Assembly: GCA_021018995.1 (NCBI GenBank)
Contig: CM037590.1
Span: 100,317,097 to 100,381,096 of the forward strand
Source: Chloranthus sessilifolius
Taxonomy: Eukaryota > Streptophyta > Magnoliopsida > Chloranthales > Chloranthaceae
Length of the DNA stretch: 64,000 nucleotides
Direction of reading: 5' to 3'
Shown: piece by piece, positions 20,465-31,065 of the stretch
How positions within the stretch are numbered: the first letter of the stretch is position 1
Layout: every line of letters begins with the position of its first letter
Notes under the pieces: model-generated
What the model saw: only the letters and a program-made list of their open reading frames with translations
The model's database searches: none
What the model was told of the DNA's origin: nothing
Program-made: the position numbers and the translations under genes

Positions 20465-23285
20465 ATGCCCACGGGTTCAAAATTTATAGATATCCTTCCT
20501 GCGATGCTGAACCCATCTGTCAGTGGCAGCCCTGTGGCCACTAGAAAGTTGGCTAGGATTGAAGAGGCCTCCACATTGAAGTCCTCTGATGCTCCCTCAC
20601 CTGTTGTTTAGCCCTCCATTCCAAAAGAAAAGAAGAAATCTGCTCCAAAGAAGAGGGCCAGAGAGCACTCACCTTTTAAGAGCCCTGATAAATCAAAGAA
20701 GAAATAGAAAAAGGGCAAAGTTGTGGCCCCTGAGATCCCTGAGGTTGAGGAAGAAGAGACTACTAAACACCTCAGCGTCCCTTCTGAATTTGTGGAAGTA
20801 ATTCAGCTGGAGGTTGAAACCATTTTCGATAAAGCCTATTTTGAGGAGCTACCTGAAACTTCTGCCTCCATTGAATATCTGGTGAAGGCATCACTACTGC
20901 CCCTGTTGAGACCCTCAATGTAGCTAGTTTTCCCAAGGTTGGTAAGATTATTTTATCAGAATATGAAGTTAAAAATTAGTGATGATGGGAACCCAACACT
21001 GTTAGTTTTAATTGATGATTTTGAGATGCTATTCAACCAGGCAGACATTGCAAGGATACTAGGGATACCAGTCAGGTATAACCCTAAGCGGGGTGTGGGT
21101 CCTCCTTTGACAGCCACCATTATTGAGATAGCCAAGGAGTTAATTGGAGGGATCACTGCCTCAGGTGACTCAATCAGAAAGAGGGATCTGCACCCCAACC
21201 TCAGGCTAATAGATGTTGTGTTGCGAAAAAATATATATTGCTCTGGGCATGAGCAGGAGAGGAGGTACCCTATAGCTGATGCCCTCTTATCATTTAACAA
21301 AAACCACTACTTGGATGCTGCCAAGTTAGTTTTTTAAGGGATTAGAGATTTATGTGAGAAGGTGAAGATAATGAAGAAACCTCATGCCCTTCCCTACTGC
21401 AGATTGATTACTGCATTGTTGAAGTGGGGGAAGCACCCATTTCAAAGGAAGGAGACTGTGGCACTGAACTCCAAACAGAATGGGAAGAAATAATGGGAAA
21501 TCAGTGGAACCATGATGGAAAAGAAGAAGAAGAGGGAGGAGTTACTGAGAGATGCAGCCCCCACCATTCAAGAAGTAGCTGCTACTGCTGCAACCTGTCC
21601 CTCACTTGGGCCAACCAGCACCACACTCACCCCCTCATCCATTACCTTGACCTCCATGCCAGCTCCACCTTCAACCCAGACATCACAGCCCATCACAAGC
21701 CCACTACTCTTACCTGACCCTATACCACCAACCACCATAGCCACAACCACCCTACCTAGGTCTATCCCCCTACCTATTTTTCCAGCCCACCCTAGCCCAC
21801 CTGTCAAGATCCCATTCCAGAAGAAAAGGAAAACTTCCAAAACCCCTACTGCACCCCCAACCCACCTATATAACCTAAACAATTCTAATCCCTGAAACCA
21901 CTACCATTCTAGAACCCATACCCACACCTTATGAACACGAAGCCCACACCTTTGAAGTCCCACATTATTCCATTGAGACTTTCCCACCTTTTATATCTGT
22001 CACTAGTGAGCTTGAAGACCAATCCATTCCCTTCTCCCATGATCGTGAGCCATTTTCAGGAGAGAAATTTTCAACTATGATGTCAACTATCCTAGGTGAC
22101 ATCAACCTTGAGTATACACCTCTCCAGACCCACGTCACCCTCCACACTTTACCCCTCCACATCCGACACCACCACAGACAACTACCTTCACTCATAGACC
22201 CACATCTCCCTTCCAACCAGTTTTACCTATCCAACTCACACCCAATACCATACCAGACCTCTTACCCTAAATCCTACACCTCTTACTTTCCCTACACTCC
22301 CAAATGTTGGCCAATACCTAAACCCAGCCACAATTGAGGCCAATGTACATTCACTTCACTCCACCTTACCAAACCCTACCTCCATCCCAAACATTTTACT
22401 ATCCATCCAGGCAACTTTAACCACTCTCACCCAACAGCCCCAATAGTCAACTGTCCCTACATCAATCCATAACCCCCCACCAGCTCTTACACCCATTGAA
22501 CCTATCCTGAAAACTTCTCTCAACACCTTTAGAGATATCTCCACTCAAACCGAACTTGACCCTCAACTACTTCCACCGGAGCCTACCCTCCATGTCCCTC
22601 ACCCTCTGCCCTCCTCCCCACTTTTGTCCTCATCTGGTCCCCTTCCATTACAGGCTGGCCCTTCTTCTATTTTTGATCTACCCATATATCCTATCTTTTC
22701 TACCCCCCATGCCCCCTTACTCCACCCTCATCAGAGCCATGAAAGCCAATGCCTACATACAAAGAGATAGTGCGACAACCCCTCCTTGAAGAACTTAGGC
22801 TCCTGAGGCTCAGTCATAAGGTCGAGAAAAAGGAAATCAAGAAAGGATGGAGAGAGATTATGATACAATACAATGAGGCACAGAACAGAGTAGAGAGTCA
22901 GGAAGATGTCATTAAGGAACTGAAAGAGAAACTGCAATTGACTGAGGAGCGAGCTTATGATTATAAAGTGATTATTACACCTTTAGAGAAAAGGGAAAAT
23001 GCACAAACTGATCGAGAGTTGGCAGAGGCTCTTTTTAAGGAACTAAACCCAGATGTACCTCTCCAACAAACAGCTCTGGATGCAACAGGTCCCAGCCCAG
23101 TCAAACCTGGACTCAAAATCAAGGACCCTACATAAAAACCTTCCCCCACTCCAACAAGAAAAAGCTTAGCCAAGCCTAGTAAAGCTACTTCCAAAAGACC
23201 ACTGTCTAAGGCTGCCACTTTGAAGCAAGAAAAGGGAAAGGGAATCCAGGAACCACCTGCAGAGGCCAATGACTCAGATGGCTAA
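20465..23285 (+). pseudogene. Accessory ORF of family B (plant-transposon domain protein), decayed
   Basis: Starts MPTGSKFIDILPAMLNPSV at 20465 and stays mostly in one frame to about 21895, with several in-frame stops. The N-terminus has a nuclear-localisation-like stretch (KKKSAPKKRAREH). The conserved domain (20760-21420) includes YLVKASLLPLL, PRLVRLFYQNMKLKISDD, RDLHPNLRLIDV, EQERRYPIADALL and CRLITALLKW. A long Pro/Thr/Ser linker follows with frameshifts, holding the peptide ISTQTE. The end (22749-23285) is a predicted coiled coil (KEIVRQPLLEELRLLRLSHK, ESQEDVIKELKEKLQLTEER) with a Lys-rich and acidic tail (EANDSDG). Full size about 900 residues. No catalytic motif is visible. Function unknown. 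Confidence 0.75.
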
Positions 23286-23518
23286 TCAATTTTGTACATG
23301 TATTTAGTTAGGAAGTAGTGTGTCATTTTTTTTTTATGTAGTTTACTTTCACTTACTTTGTACATACTTTAGCTTTTATAATAATATATTGCTCTTGGTT
23401 TGTTTTGTTTACTTTCCAATCTGTCTTGCTTTATATCTATGCGTTTGCTGTTATGTTATTTGTTATGTGTTTTTCTCTCTTGTAGATCCTATTTTGTTAA
23501 TGTCTATGTCTTGAGCCT

Positions 23519-23590
23519 GCTGCACATCCACCTTTGAATCAGTGAGGACACTACTCCTCATAGGTTTGGGAGTGTGGCAGGCTCTACCAA
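23519..23590 (+). other. Internal PPT-like block after the accessory ORF (copy 1)
   Basis: CTGCACATCCACC...AGTGAGGACACTACTCC...GGTTTGGGAGTGTGGC. Close copies lie at 29889-29960 and, inverted, at 51427-51492. The purine core resembles the true polypurine tract of family C (AGGTTTGGGGGTA at 49802-49813). A short GAGGA/TCCTC stem can form in the copies. Confidence 0.6.
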
Positions 23591-23626
23591 TGAAGTAGTT
23601 AACTTTAGTGCAACAGTGCTGGTTTA

Positions 23627-25316
23627 AAAGAGGCCGCCCTTAGAGATGGAATATATGAAGTGAAGGCGCAAGGTGACCTGGAGAGAAAGGTGGACAACCT
23701 GAGCTTGAAATTTGATAAACTCATGAATGTGATGCAGCCTCGGGTGGTTGTACAGGTAGAGGAAGCATGTTTAATATGCTAGTCTCCCATACATTCTATT
23801 CATGATTGTCCATCTGCCACCCAGTTTTCAGACTTTGTTATGGAGCAAGCCAATGCTGCTCAAACTTTTGGGCAGCAGCCTGCTAGGTATTCTTGGAGGA
23901 ACCACCTAAATTTGAGGTGGAGACAAGATTCTTATCCTCAACCCCAGTAGCAGCAAATGGTAGCTCCTTACAGACCTCAGTACCAGTTTAATCAAGGTTA
24001 CCCATTAAGACAAAATTTTCTGTTACCTGCCCCACAGTCTAACCAGTTGGCCCTGCCCCCACAACAGCCCAGATCCTCTTCATTTTAAGAGCAGATGCTG
24101 GCTTCAATGCAGAATCTGGGGAGCTTGGTGAAAGCTATCAATTCTCATGGACAGAGCATTAAGAAGATTGAGGACTAGCTGGGCCAGATTTATAATACTC
24201 TGGATTAGAGGGAAGAAGGAAAATTACTTGGTCAACCCCTGACAAATCTGAAAGGGCAGCGTATGATTGGAGAAACACCCTCCACCAATAAGGATGCCAA
24301 TGCTATCACTACCCTTAGGAGTGGGAGAGTGGTTGATAATCTAGTGGGCAAGGTAATAGAATAGGTCACGAAAAATGAAAATAAAAATGAAAGAAGTGTT
24401 AGTGTTACAGAGCCAAGGATTGTACCCCCTGCTGTGGATCAGCAAGGGTAGAATAAGGGGGCTGATGCTAAGCCCTAACATAAATAAATAAATAAAAATA
24501 AAAGAAAAAGATAAAAATATGACCATGAGGTCAATGGGCATGCAGCAGTGGCACCAGTAGTGCCACAACTGCCATTCCCTCAAGTTCTAACTTACCCATC
24601 CCCTCCTGATAAAGGGAATGCTCAAATGAAGGAAATGTTTGAGACCTTCAAGCAGATTAGAATCAATTTGCCTTTGCTTGATGCCATAAAACAAGTCCCT
24701 GCCTATGCTAAGTTTTTAAAGGACCTTTGCACCCAAAAGAGTTTTTACTGTCAAGCATGTTGAGTCAGTCCTGTCCATTGCCACACCAGAAAAATTACAA
24801 AACCCAGGGGTACTTACTATCCCCTACATAATTGAAAACCACACCATTGGTAATGCCCTTTTAGACTGGGGGCCAGTGTGAACTTACTCCCCTTTTTAGT
24901 GTATGAGGAGCTAGGTTTGGAGGAGCTTAAACCTACCTTAGTTGTGCTCCAACTGGCTGACAGGTCTGAGAAGAGGCCTGTGGGTGTGGTAGAGGATGTC
25001 TTGGTGGGGGTGGACAAATTCTATTATCCAGCTGATTTTCTTATTTTAGACAGTGCAAAAGCAAAACCCCAATTTTGTTATCCTTGGCAGACCATTCATG
25101 GCTACTGCAATTGCTTGCATACAATATAGGTCAGGGGTAATGGAGGTCACCTTTGAGAATATGAAGGCTCATTTAAATATGTACCATGCTGCTATAGTAC
25201 CTCAGATTGACATTGAGGACTATTGTGCAGTAGATGTACTAGATGGCCTGATAGAAGGAGAATTATCCAATCTGCTGAATTGGGATAATCTGACTGAAAG
25301 CTTGGAAAATGTTTGA
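23627..25316 (+). pseudogene. Athila-type gag C-terminus and protease, decayed
   Basis: Starts abruptly inside gag (IYEVKAQGDLERKVDNLSLK), repeating 18790-19412, and continues through the knuckle, a Gln/Pro-rich stretch, GQRMIGETPST, LRSGRVVDN and LPLLDAIKQVPAYAKFLKDL. The protease region reads LGASVNLLPFLVYEELGLEE and LQLADRS, then VLVGVDKFYYPADFLILD and a second-motif remnant near 25080 (VILGRPF in the proper frame). About ten stops and shifts. Athila protease is unusual in using LGASVNL rather than DSGA. This is the 5' edge of the autonomous-type half of the composite. Confidence 0.8.
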
Positions 25317-25651
25317 AGTCTGGTTGTGAAAGGGGCCCAAATTCCCATGACAGAAGACAACACAAATGCTGAGTCTTCTGTGGGCCTAATGCAGCACACA
25401 TTGCTGCCCCTTCCTCAAACCACTAAGGAACCTTTGTTGCCCTCAACTGAAAGTTCCCTTGAGCTGGAGCTGAAACAGCTCCCAGCCACATTGAAATATG
25501 TCTTCTTGGGGCAAGATAACAAGCGTCCCATGATTATCTCCTCCTCTCTCACTAATGAGCAGGAGGAGGAACTACTGAATGTTCTTAGAAAGCACAAGAA
25601 AGCAATTGGTGGACAATAGCTGACCTTGGAAGCATTGATGCCTCAGTTTGT

Positions 25652-27110
25652 ATGCACAAGATTCACCTGGATGAGGGTGCAAAACCCTCAAGGGAGATGC
25701 AGAGAAAATTAAATCCTCACATGCAGGAGGTGGTCCTCAAAGAAATAGTAAAACTGTTGAATGCAGGGGTGATTTACCTCATTTCAGATTTCGAATGGGT
25801 GTCACCTATCCAGGTGGTACCTAAAAAATTAGGCATCAGCTTGTTGCTTCATTCTCGAGAATGCGGGAGAGACCATCGGCCGAGTGTGCATTGATTATAG
25901 AAAGCTCAACTCCAGGACCAGAAAGGATCATTTCCCTCTCCCTTTTATTGACCAAATTCTAGATAAGCTGGCTGGAAAGGCTTATTACTGTTTTCTTGAT
26001 GGATACTCAGGGTATAACAAAATCCCTGTAGATCCTCAAGATCAGGAGAAAACTACTTTCACATGTCCCTTTGGCACCTTTGCTTACAGAAGGATGCCTT
26101 TTGGATAGTGTAATGCCCTAGCCACTTTTCAGAGGTGCATGTATGTAATTTTTTCTGACATGATTGACAAATTCCTAGAAATCTTCATGGATGATTTCTC
26201 TGTGTATGGGGATAACATTAGTCAGCGTCTGAGTCACCTTGAAAGAGTTTTACAAAGATGTGAAGAGACCAACTTGGTCCTAAGTTGGGAAAAGAGTCAA
26301 TTTATGGTGACACAAGGTATTGTACTAGGCCATGTGGTCTCTCACAAGGGAATTGAGGTTGACAAGGCTAAAGTAGACTTGATCTCACATCTGCCCCCAC
26401 CCAGGACTGTCAAGCAAATCAGATCATTTCTTGGACATGCTGGATTTTACAGGAGGTTCATCAAGGACTTCAACAAGATTGCCAAACCATTGTGCCACCT
26501 ACTTTTCCAGGATGTACCATTTGTATTTACTGCTAAATGTCTTGAGGAATTTGAGGCTTTGAAGAAGTGCCTTACTATTGCCCCTGTAATCCAGGCCCTA
26601 AATTACTCACTCCCCTTTGAACTGATGTGTGATGCATCAGACTTGGCCTTAGGTGCTGTCTTAGGACAGAGGAGAGATAAGCTGCCTGCAGTGATATATT
26701 ATGCCAGCAAAACACTAGCTGATGCTCAACTGAACTACACCACAACAGAGAAGGAGCTATTAGCAGTAGTGTTTGTTGTGGACAAGTTTAGACCCTATTT
26801 ATTGGGATCTAAGATTATGGTTTTTACAGATCACTCAGCCCTGAAATACCTACTGGCTAAGAAGGATGCAAAGCCTAGATTGATCAAATGGATCCTCATC
26901 TTGCAGGAGTTTGATCTGGAGATAAAAGACAAGAAGGGAGTTGAGAATGTGGTGGTTGACCACCTCTCTAGGATTATTCTGGATGAATGTGTAGCAACAC
27001 CTGTTAATGAGTTGTTCCCTGATGAGCAACTTTTTGCTCTGCAATCTAATGTGCCCTGGTTTGCACACATTGTCAATTTTCTTGCTACTAGTAGGACCCC
27101 TCTACACTGA
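25652..27110 (+). pseudogene. Athila-type reverse transcriptase and RNase H
   Basis: HKIHLDEGAKP opens at 25652, with a frameshift near 25880. RT shows CIDYRKLNSRTRKDHFPLPF, FLDGYSGYN and the catalytic [10 protein letters not shown]. One TAG (26106) interrupts [14 protein letters not shown]. RNase H shows [27 protein letters not shown] and TDHSALKYL, ending VVDHLSRI. 26139-27110 is open for 323 codons, a well-preserved stretch, with only two visible breaks in the whole region. Confidence 0.88.
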
Positions 27111-27116
27111 TTTAAG

Positions 27117-28348
27117 ATGGACAAAGACCTGTTCTTCTCTCAGGTTAGACATTTTCTGTGGGAGGATCCATACCTTTACAAGCATTGTGCAGATCAGGTC
27201 ACTAGGAGATGTGTGCCTGAAAGTGACTTCCATAACATTCTTTCAATGTGCCATGAGCAAGCATGTGGAGGTCACTTCAGTGGCAAAAAAACTACAGTAA
27301 AAGTGCTCCAATGTGGGTTGTTTTGGCCTTCTTTGTTCAGAGATGCAAACTTACATTGCAATGCCTGTGAGAGATGTCAAAGGATGAGAGGCATTTCCAA
27401 GAGAGACTCCATGCTATTGTAGCCCATCCTAGTTGTTGAACATTTTGAGATTTGGGGCATTGATTTTATGGGCCCCTTTCCTTCATCTATGAGATTTAAC
27501 TTCATATATGTGACAGTGGACTATGTGTCCAAATGGGTGGAAGCCATTGCCACAAGGACCAATGACCACATAGTTGTCCTTAACTTCTTAAAGGATAATA
27601 TTTTCTCACGATTTGGCATCCCCAGAGCTATCATCAGTGATGGGGGGAGCCACTTCTATAATAGACCTTTCATGAACCTACTCAAGAAGTATTCTGTTAC
27701 ATATAGAATTGCAGCTCCCTACCACCCACAGACCAGCGGGCAAGTAGAAATTTCCAATAGAAAAGCTAAGCATATTCTGGAGAAGACTATAAAGACTGAT
27801 AGGAAGGATTGGACACAAAAACTAAATGATGCTTTGTGGGCTTATAGGACTGCCTACAAGACCCCTATTGGCATGTCCCCATTTAGGCTGGTGTATGGCA
27901 AGGCCTGCCACCTACCTGTAAAGTTAGAACATCGAGCCTATTGGGCTATCAAAGCAATGAATTTAATGCTAACTTCTACTGGTTCTCATAGGAAGTTGCA
28001 AATGGCAGAACTTGATGAAATGAGGCTAGAAGCTTATGCAAATGCCAGAATATACAAGGAGAGATCAAAGGCATTCTTTGACAAGAAGCTGTTAAGAAAG
28101 GAATTCAATGCTAGCACTAAGGTTTGGCTTTTCAACTCCAGACTTAAATTTTTTTAGGGAAATTGAAATCCAGATGGGATGGACCTTACACTGTCATCAA
28201 AGCTTCCCCATCTGGTGCTGTGGTAATCCTTGATCCATTATTAGGGCAGATCATGAAAGTAAATAGTCAGAGGCTCAAGATTTGTATAGAACAACCAGTG
28301 GAGCTTTCTCAGACCATTCACCTACATGAACCTCCCACTGTTCAATGA
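27117..28348 (+). pseudogene. Athila-type integrase
   Basis: 27117-28157 is one frame with a single TAG at 27420. Zinc-binding residues are in CHEQACGGHFSGKK and HCNACERC. The DDE core reads [22 protein letters not shown] and [14 protein letters not shown] (E present). [20 protein letters not shown] is the typical Athila C-terminal portion. The end (28163-28348, KSRWDGPYTVIKASPSGAV) is the GPY/F module in a shifted frame. No chromodomain, as expected for Athila. Confidence 0.88.
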
Positions 28349-28744
28349 TCCACAGCTTTGTATTATGTGTGTCATATTTGTTTCGAATTGCTGTTTGTTT
28401 TTGTTTGATTAGGAACTTGTCATTTACTTTTTTTTATGGATATTTGTTTCTTTTCATCTGCTTTATTTATTCTACTTTGAGTACTTGTTCACTTATGTCG
28501 GTAACATGGGAGATGAACGCTTATTACTGCTGGGTGATTGAGGTACTAGCACTATAACTGTATAGAATTTGTTTGCATGAAGGAATTTTATCATTTGAAT
28601 CTTTGATATGCATGTGTTGGTATGAGGGAGGTCATGATCATTTGGAAAGGGGATAAATATACCAAGATAGATGCTGATGGCCGCAGAATGGGTGCCTAAC
28701 ATTGTACAAGCGCAGGCCAGGGCACAAATTATGAAAAGAGGTGG
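28349..28744 (+). other. Non-coding spacer after pol
   Basis: T-rich sequence with no ORF that resembles a known protein and no visible repeat. It leads into the word island at 28745. Confidence 0.4.
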
Positions 28745-29160
28745 AGTGTTGGTCTCTCGCGGGGTCCTATGGCCTAATTTTCACAATCGTGAGCCATTTC
28801 AAAGCTTTCTCGCGAAGTCATGAGGGCGCGAAAAGTAGATTTCAAAATATTCTATTGCGCGAGACCTCTGAAACTCAAATGGTTGTTCTTCGTAGAGATC
28901 ACCAGTTAAGCTGCGTGAGAAATGAGAAACCGCTTAGCGCGCTCAGTCCCAACGTCTACTCCGCGAAGTAACTTCGCGAGGCACACACAGTTCTGATTCT
29001 GTACTAGCGCAGCTATATTCTTCTGCGCGATTTTCCTTCTTATTACTGTACATTTGGTATGCGCGAGAATTCCACTCCACGAACACCTGTGGAAAGCTAC
29101 GCAAAACGCGAGATTGCCTTAAATCCTATTGCTAAAAATAGACCAACATTTACTGTGCGA
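28745..29160. repeat. CGCGAG word island upstream of the small 3' ORF
   Basis: About 15 words (CTCGCGGGG, TCGCGAAG, GGGCGCGAAAAG, TTGCGCGAG, TTCGCGAGG, ATGCGCGAG and so on). Better preserved CpGs than in the LTR copies. Followed by TTTAAATA at about 29284 and an ATG at 29359. Confidence 0.7.
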
Positions 29161-29358
29161 CTTACCATTCCCGATAACAATCATAATTCATTGCCAACTA
29201 ACTTCCTTTAATTTCTTTATGGCAATTGAGCTTGGAAGGAGGCGAGATTTAATATGCCGATTCACATTCCACCGCCCAAGTACTTTAAATACAAGGGTAG
29301 TTCGTCTTCATCTCATTCATTCTCCTCTAACCTCCGCAGTCCTTCCCTACTCTCAACT

Positions 29359-29711
29359 ATGGCGGATGGCAAACCCACTGATCTGCCAAACAATTCTACT
29401 CGATGTGGTTAGACCCACCACCGCCTAAGGAGCTTGACCCACTACAATTCCTCTGGGATGAGTACGAGGAGGTCCAGAGGATCTTGGCCAAGGAGGAGAA
29501 GCAGAAAAGGCAAAAGACCGAACCACCTGCTTCTCCCCCCATCCTCTTCAACCCCCCCACCACCTGCTTAGCATCCTTCTCCCTGATCCCCATTCTTTCC
29601 CCCTCTCCTAGAATGTAGTTCCTCTTCTACATGCAGCAGGTTGAGGATATCCCTGAGCCAGGAGGAAGAACCATTTTGTTTCGACAGGATATTTTCTTGT
29701 TGTGTATTTAG
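29359..29711 (+). pseudogene. Small unrecognised 3' ORF of family B
   Basis: ATG at 29359 (MADGKPTDLPNNSTR) closes after 17 codons; a shifted frame from about 29400 continues as WLDPPPPKELDPLQFLWDEY, VQRILAKEEKQKRQKTE and a Pro-rich end to 29711 with one TAG. It would give roughly 110 residues with a charged helical centre. I do not recognise it and it lacks the plant-transposon domain. It holds the same place as the accessory ORF in the other half: island before, PPT-like block after. Confidence 0.4.
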
Positions 29712-29888
29712 ATTGTCCTTAGGTTTATAATTTTTTATCTCTTTGTAATCTTTTTATTTTTTTTACTTATAATGAAATGTCTTCTTCTAATGTTCTTTTT
29801 GTATATCTGTGTGTTTATTTTTATCTGATTTGTTATGTATTTTCCCATCTCAATGTTTTTGTTCTGTTAATCTCTAAGTCTGGAACCA

Positions 29889-29960
29889 GCTGCACATCCA
29901 CCTTTGAATCAGTGATGACACTGCTCCTCATAGGTTTGGGGGTGTGGCAAGCTAGGTCTG
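29889..29960 (+). other. Internal PPT-like block (copy 2)
   Basis: Nearly identical to 23519-23590: CAGCTGCACATCCACC, TGACACTGCTCC, GGTTTGGGGGTGTGGC. It follows the small 3' ORF. Confidence 0.6.
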
Positions 29961-31065
29961 CCAATAGAACAATTAACTTTAGTGTAGAAGTGTTGGTTTA
30001 ATTGGGATGAATAAAATTAATTCCCACCTAACTTGTTAGAATGAGAAAATTTGTGAAAAATTAGAAATTTTTGCAGACATGTTGAAACTAAAAATTTCAA
30101 AATCTTTGCACCACCATGAAGCTAACATCAGAAAAAAAATTTAGTTAGTACTTAGTGAACCTAAGAGGAGAGAAAAAGGTGAAAATACACCCCATGGGTT
30201 AATTTGAGGACCATACCTAGTGAGATTTGGGCCCATCATTTTTTTTTGAAGAGTGTTTTTTTGGCATTATTTATGCTCTAAGGCTAAAACTTTTCACTAG
30301 AAGTTAGGCACCTCCAAATCAAAACTAATTAACAGTATTCATGACACTAAGGAAATGATCCAAGGCCTTCATTTGGACAGTTTGAGCCTGAAAATTCAAC
30401 CTTTTAAAATTACCCTTTTGCATACACTCGTTGAGCCTTAAAAATTCTACTTTTCTTTGACAAACACTGGAGTACTTGCAACTTAACCTTTTAACCTGAT
30501 TCAACTGTACCCTCGCTCTGGGAATTCAGAAGGTAAAGGAGGAGTTGAAGATAGTGAGAGTAGTCCAACATTTGGTGGAAGGAGAAGAAAAGCAACATAT
30601 GAGCAACAGTGTATCAGTGGTTTTGTGTGGCAATTCATCCTAAAAATAAAATAAAAAATAAATTTTAAAAAAAAAAAGAGAAAAAGAAAGAGAAGTCTAG
30701 AGAAGGACATCATCTGAAAATTAAAAAGAAGAGGAGAAGCTGGCCACTTTGATTCTGAAATATATCAAGTAAGATGAAGTTATGCTGAAATGAAGGTAGT
30801 AAAGTCATCAATCACTCCTTACCTTGCTGATTTCTCAGTTTTTGAATCCCTTTTTACCCCTTCATTCTTTATATCCCTCACCCATAAGCCACATTACAAC
30901 CCATTCAAAAAGACCTTGTAGATCCAAAGTGAAATGAGCTGTCATGTGGAGATGAGAAATTGTCTAATCTATGGTGAAAAGCCATGAGGATGTCAGAAAT
31001 CAGAAGTTTGCCTATGCTCATGCTTGCAGGCCCATTTGGGGTCTGTAACTGCTCTTGAGCTGATG

